Positions 59,002 to 64,000 of a stretch of DNA of 64,000 nucleotides are shown piece by piece. The stretch covers positions 13,247,001 through 13,311,000 of the forward strand of contig NC_044584.1 of NCBI RefSeq assembly GCF_901933205.1. Reading direction: 5' to 3'. Each line of letters starts with the position of its first letter. The stretch's first letter is position 1. The stretch is from Camarhynchus parvulus (lineage: Eukaryota; Chordata; Aves; Passeriformes; Thraupidae). The notes under the pieces were generated by a model. That model was given only the letters and a program-made list of their open reading frames with translations, did no database searches and was not told the origin of the DNA. Made by a program: the position numbers and the translations under genes.

Positions 59002-62000
59002 TCACCTTGTACAACCCCAAGTATAATTTGATCTTCTACATTTAAAACTGTACATTTACATATTGAAATTGTTTTAATAAGAGATGTGTTAGTTAAGCAT
59101 TGCTAAACACATATTATGTTCCTGAGTAATAGTTCAGTATTTATTACTGCAGTAAAAGAGCTCCAAGACACAAGAGTGGTGTAGCAAAGAGAGGATCTTC
59201 CCAAATCCATGCAACCCAAGTACTGTCAGAATCATTCTCTAAGTATGTGCTGCTTCAGTATGTGGTTTTTAATCATTAAAAAGTGCAGTCTTTTGTAACT
59301 TGAAGATAAGGACTTTAATGAGAATTTTTGTGAATGTATTACTTTCCTGTTACAATACTTGGAACGCTTTGTTAATCCTGTGTGCCCTAAACCAGGACAT
59401 CCTAGTAAAGCAGCAAATGGAATGTAACCATGAATGGAACTGAAAGACTATAGTCCTTCTCTATGGAAAAAAATACTACAGAGCTGACTGGTAAGTTCTT
59501 TACAGAGGAGTATAAACTGAGGAGAGTATTAGAAAGCATTCCTACAGAGCATGACTAGTTTAGTTCTTAGTGAAGTAACAAATTTTAAAAATTTAATAAA
59601 TCTTTATTAAGTGATTTTTTATAATATGGGAAGTACATTATATGTAGTCCTATAAATGAAATATCTATTTCTACTTAATTTTTAGATTTACAGCCATATA
59701 GATTGTTAGCCAAGGTCTAAATGTAAGTGATTAAAGTAACGAGCAAACATTTCAGAATGCAGCTAATGCATTACCTGGTTCTGCCTCATGGCAACAAATG
59801 ATCATTTAAATGATCATTTAACCAGTACCTATTTAGTTATATATAGCTATGCTTTAGGAGATGCAAAGGAAATACTTCTTTTTTATGAAACCCATGTTTT
59901 AATGTTTGTAGGGTGACTTAACAGCTTAACCCCCCTAAGGATGTCTGGTTTTGTAGGTAAATCCAGATTCAGAGTAGAAACTTTCAAAACTCAGCAAATT
60001 CCTCTTTGAGTCCTACCTACCTTAGAGGCTTATCATGTGAGGGGATGAATAACTCTTTGACAGTACCACTGCTCTTCACTGACAGATAGTCCTCTTGTTC
60101 ATCATGGTCCCTAGATTTTAGACACCCAAAGTAAGGAGGTATTAATTATTCTTGGAGTCACTATGTTCCTTAGAGGATTAAAAAAATGAAAAGTCAGCAC
60201 ATTTTTTAGCACATTATTTTTCTTACATACAAGATCAGAAGAAATCCTGAAAAAAAGTATTCTAATATTGTCTCATTGTGGCTGCCTATTCTATATATGA
60301 CACCAATTTATAAACTGCACAAATCTATTCCTGCAACCTACAGATACTCTAAATGACAAAATAAAATTGAGCAACAATATAGAAAACATAATGCATTTAT
60401 CATGCAGAAATAATTTCCATCTATAAACACATTCTAAATTGAACTAGACAAGGCTAATATTACATAAAAAAATAAAGTAATTAGACATTTAACTCACAGG
60501 AAATAACATGATCAAAGATAAAGTCTAAATGACAAAACAGTCAGTAATTATATCCATAAAATTACTGGCAGTAAGATTTTATGTCATTATTATCATATTG
60601 GTAAAACTTTCTACAGTATCAAAGTATACACTAAATATTGTGTTGTAAAAATCCCTGTGGTATGAGTCATAAAAAAATCCCAGCAGAAACAGGTGTCTCT
60701 ATTACCTGACAGCTCTACAAGGCTTTGAAATCAGAAACTGATCTGCACAACCATAAGTGCAGCAAGCCTTTAAATAAGTGGATTTGTGAGACCATTTTAC
60801 TTTTAATGAAATACAGCAAAATGTTCTTTTGACAGAACATTTTATTCTGAGTCCCTATTTCTATATTTCATCCTAAAAATCACTTTTATAAATTACAAGT
60901 GTCACAGAGACCAGTGTGACTTAAAAACCAAATTTCAATCTATGAAAAGAGTCTTGATTTGAACAGGCTCTTTTGCTTTTAAATCAACTGGAAATCCAGA
61001 CCAAATTCCCTTCAACATATTCAGTGTGCCTAAGCTGATTTTGGTTTCATTTCAACACAGCAAATAGTACTGGTGACAGGCAATAACATGAAACTCAAGA
61101 GATTTTGGCCGTGATTCTTGCAGAATCTGGAGAATTAGTAAGTCTGAAGTATGTGAAACTGGTACAAAAGTGAAGGAATTATCCATGCTAACCTTTTCAT
61201 GCCTAGTTATTTACCAAAGTGAAAGGTTTTTGCTATATTCATAAAACTAAAATCCCAATTTTTACAACTGTACTGAACAGGAAGGGTCCCTCTCCTATTA
61301 AATGCAGAGTGATTAAACACTGGAGACTGGAAATGCTGGTTGATAAAAATGGCTGGTGCCTGTCTCAGAGGAGGTTCTCTCTGAACACAGACTCTGATAG
61401 CTGCATTAACACACTGAATAAATAAGGATGATGACTTTTTAGATATTACTACTGGCAATTTCTTTGTACTCATTCCTCTGGAATACTCCTATTGGTTTAG
61501 GAGGAGAGGACATAACAAATTAACCACAAATCCTATGCTTAATTCCACATTTAAACAGGCTCCTTTGCTGCAGTGGGAGTTGCCACTGCAATGAGAAATT
61601 GTGTGTGTGAGAGCAGTGTCCAATGGCTGTGTATCTGTAAATCTCTTTACACCAAACACTGCCTGGGCCAGGCTGTGACCTCAGGCAAGAAGGAGATTGC
61701 TTGACTTTCATATAAAAAAAGCATGTTGCATGATAACTGGAAAATTATTTTTGCATTATTCCAGTAGTTGGACCAAATAAAGAGCTGTTGTGATGTAATC
61801 CCAGAGACACATCACAGGTACTTGCTTTGAGCTGCAGAACACTGTCAAATGAGTAGCATAATCCAGAAATCATCTAGGAAAACTGCATTTTGTCCTTAAA
61901 ACTAACTTGTAGGTGTTATTTCACACTTTGCACACCAAATATGTTTCATTCATACAAATGTACATTTTCACTCAATATTTACACTCTTCATACACACCCA

Positions 62001-64000
62001 TGATTAATGTAACCCTTACTCCCTGTTGTAGAATGGATTTTTACCTGTAGCATAAGGTTTATCCATAAGCAACTGCTTGACTAGAATGAATAATGTAAAA
62101 ATCACATATTCCATCAGAATTCCTCAAGTCTTTACCAGCATGGACAAATTGCAATAGAAAATCTTTTAAGGATTTACTGGAAAAGGCAAACTCAGTTGTT
62201 AGCCTAAGAGTCTGTCCTAAAATGCAATAGTTTAGTTAAAATACATCGGAGAAGCCTTCATGGTGCTCTCTGCACTTGACTTGACTGCAGCCAATACTAT
62301 TAATCCTCTAATGTCATAAATACTGTAGGAAAGACATGCTAATAAAAAAGACAGCACTGACACCATTTATCATGTGTAGGAGTATATAAATAATGCAGAA
62401 ATCTCTTTCACTTTTACAAGAAAATCAGCTTTACAACACTTTTCTGAGAGAATTGACTATAATTTCTCTGCAAAAATATTTATACTCTGAAAATAAAAGT
62501 CTTTTTAAATAACCACATGATTTTAATTGTCATTATTATATCTATGTCAACTTTTAATGAAAGACTTATGGATGTGTTATTAATGTTCCTGCTATCTGTT
62601 CTGTTTGTGGGAAGGTTTGATTTAATAATGAAATCTGCTCCATTTGAAAAATGCATTTCAGCCTAATGTCAGAGCTTTGAAAACCTGGATTGGTTTGATA
62701 TCTAAAATGACTTACAGTTGGGAAAATGGGTTTTCTCCTAATTAAGATTGTTCAAATCAACTACTGCTAACAAAAATGCCCAAGTTACATATATTTAGAA
62801 AAGATTTAGCAAATAGCTGTTTTCTGATACAAGCCTGCTGCAGAGCACTCTGTATGGAACCCCACTGTGTGGAATTTAAGGGCACTGGTGGAATTTGCAG
62901 AGTCCATACATCGCATTCCTAAAATGTTGATAAAGACTGAGTTTCAGTTACTTACATCAAATTTTTAAAGGTTGTCAAAATAAATACTGCAAGGTAAAAC
63001 TCAGCAAAATGCAGCATTGTTTCTACCATAATTTTCCAGGTATTTGTAAAATTGAGTTGTTCAGCCCATTTTCTTCTTATTATGAAGAAATCCTTTGTAA
63101 TTTTCAGTTATGGATAGTGGCAATACCCATTAAGAAGCAGACAATAAGTATAGCGGTGGGCTTTGGCTCAAAATCTAATTCCTTAACCTGAATAACATTG
63201 TAGAAGTAGGGTTTTTTTATGTTATATAAATGTGTTATTCTTCCTTGTGCAAACTGTGCTTTTGCAAGGAGCCCTGTAATCTTCATTGAACATAATTCAG
63301 TAAAGGAACTCCCCAGAGGAACAGGACTGCCTGGGTACAATGCCATGTAGAGCTGAGGAATTCTTATTCTTTTTACTCAACAGAAAATAAATAAAAGTAT
63401 ATTTTGCTATTGTTTTACAATGCTTATGGGAAAATTTTAAAAAATCTAAATTTTGTCATAATCCTTGTTTTGCTTATTCTTTTCTTATGGGTAAAATATT
63501 CTGTTATTTAAAGCTGTGTTGAAAAGTGAGGTGATTCGTGTCTGTGCACGTGTCAGGATTATGTATATTCTGTATATTTAGATATTCATAATGCGTATAA
63601 CTTTGGAATGAGAATAAAATATAAATGAAATACTTTTCCCAATACAAACTGTACAGATTTTTGAAAGACTATATAATCCTCACAAAACTTCTAGGGCCCA
63701 CTTTTGTCTGTGGCACTTACTTCTGGCACTTACACTGATTGTAGGAATAGATGCTAGTAAATAAAACATCTCTAGCTAATAGTACCAAAGATATAAATTA
63801 TAGTAGTAATGGAACTTGCTGTATGTACTGCTATGGATTATAGTTTTCATTGTATAACTTTTTTATTTCAACCACAACTTAACAGGATGGCAAGGAAAGT
63901 GTGAATACACATAAATGTGAGATGTTGTGACTAAGCACAGGAGTGTAATGATGGGAAATTTTTCCTACAAATAATCTCTTTGCATGAAGCTTTAAATGTA
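59002..64000. other. Intergenic interval at the right end
   Basis: AT-rich DNA without a recognised gene. A small palindromic duplication (AAATGATCATTT repeated head to tail) lies at 59796-59819. In mammals PARN follows on the opposite strand; no PARN exon was recognised here, so it probably lies beyond 64 kb. Confidence 0.6.

Noticed and set aside
58298..59026. 242-codon + frame at about 58.3-59.0 kb
   Set aside because: It lies almost entirely inside the solo LTR and runs past its end; LTRs do not encode protein here and the composition is low-complexity Ser/Pro/Leu.

Overview
The window is vertebrate nuclear DNA, most likely from a bird. It is AT-rich and CpG-poor outside two CpG islands, has long introns with GT-AG sites, carries CR1-type LINE fragments, and contains a solo LTR of a style I associate with songbird endogenous retroviruses (that last point is from memory, so the order within birds is a guess). 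No bacterial or phage signal is present; most open frames in it are chance frames in non-coding DNA.

The left half (5.2-31.9 kb, + strand) is most of one gene, MRTFB (MKL2, myocardin-related transcription factor B). Fourteen coding exons can be placed to the base, with consistent phases, from the first RPEL actin-binding motif to the stop codon at 26992-26994, followed by a roughly 4.9 kb 3' UTR. The first coding exon or exons and the promoter lie upstream of the window. The reconstructed part encodes about 1053 residues: three RPEL motifs, basic region, Gln-rich segment, SAP domain, leucine zipper and C-terminal activation domain.

Downstream, in the order I recall from mammals, come a tRNA-Thr(CGT) gene inside a CpG island (35.96-36.03 kb), a second CpG island that is the likely promoter of the miR-193b/365 host transcript (41.5-42.2 kb), the miR-193b hairpin (43.17-43.25 kb) and the miR-365 hairpin (48.68-48.76 kb). 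This conserved synteny supports both the gene identity and the miRNA calls.

The rest is intergenic: two CR1 fragments, a 98 bp near-perfect palindrome, a 30-bp-unit minisatellite whose length keeps frames open on both strands, a 1255 bp solo LTR with 5-bp target-site duplications, and smaller repeats. No next protein gene is firmly recognisable by 64 kb. The main speculative observation is a chain of phase-compatible open segments on the minus strand at 45.84-47.3 kb, between the two miRNAs, ending in a stop and a polyadenylation signal. I cannot assign it to any family and it may be chance.
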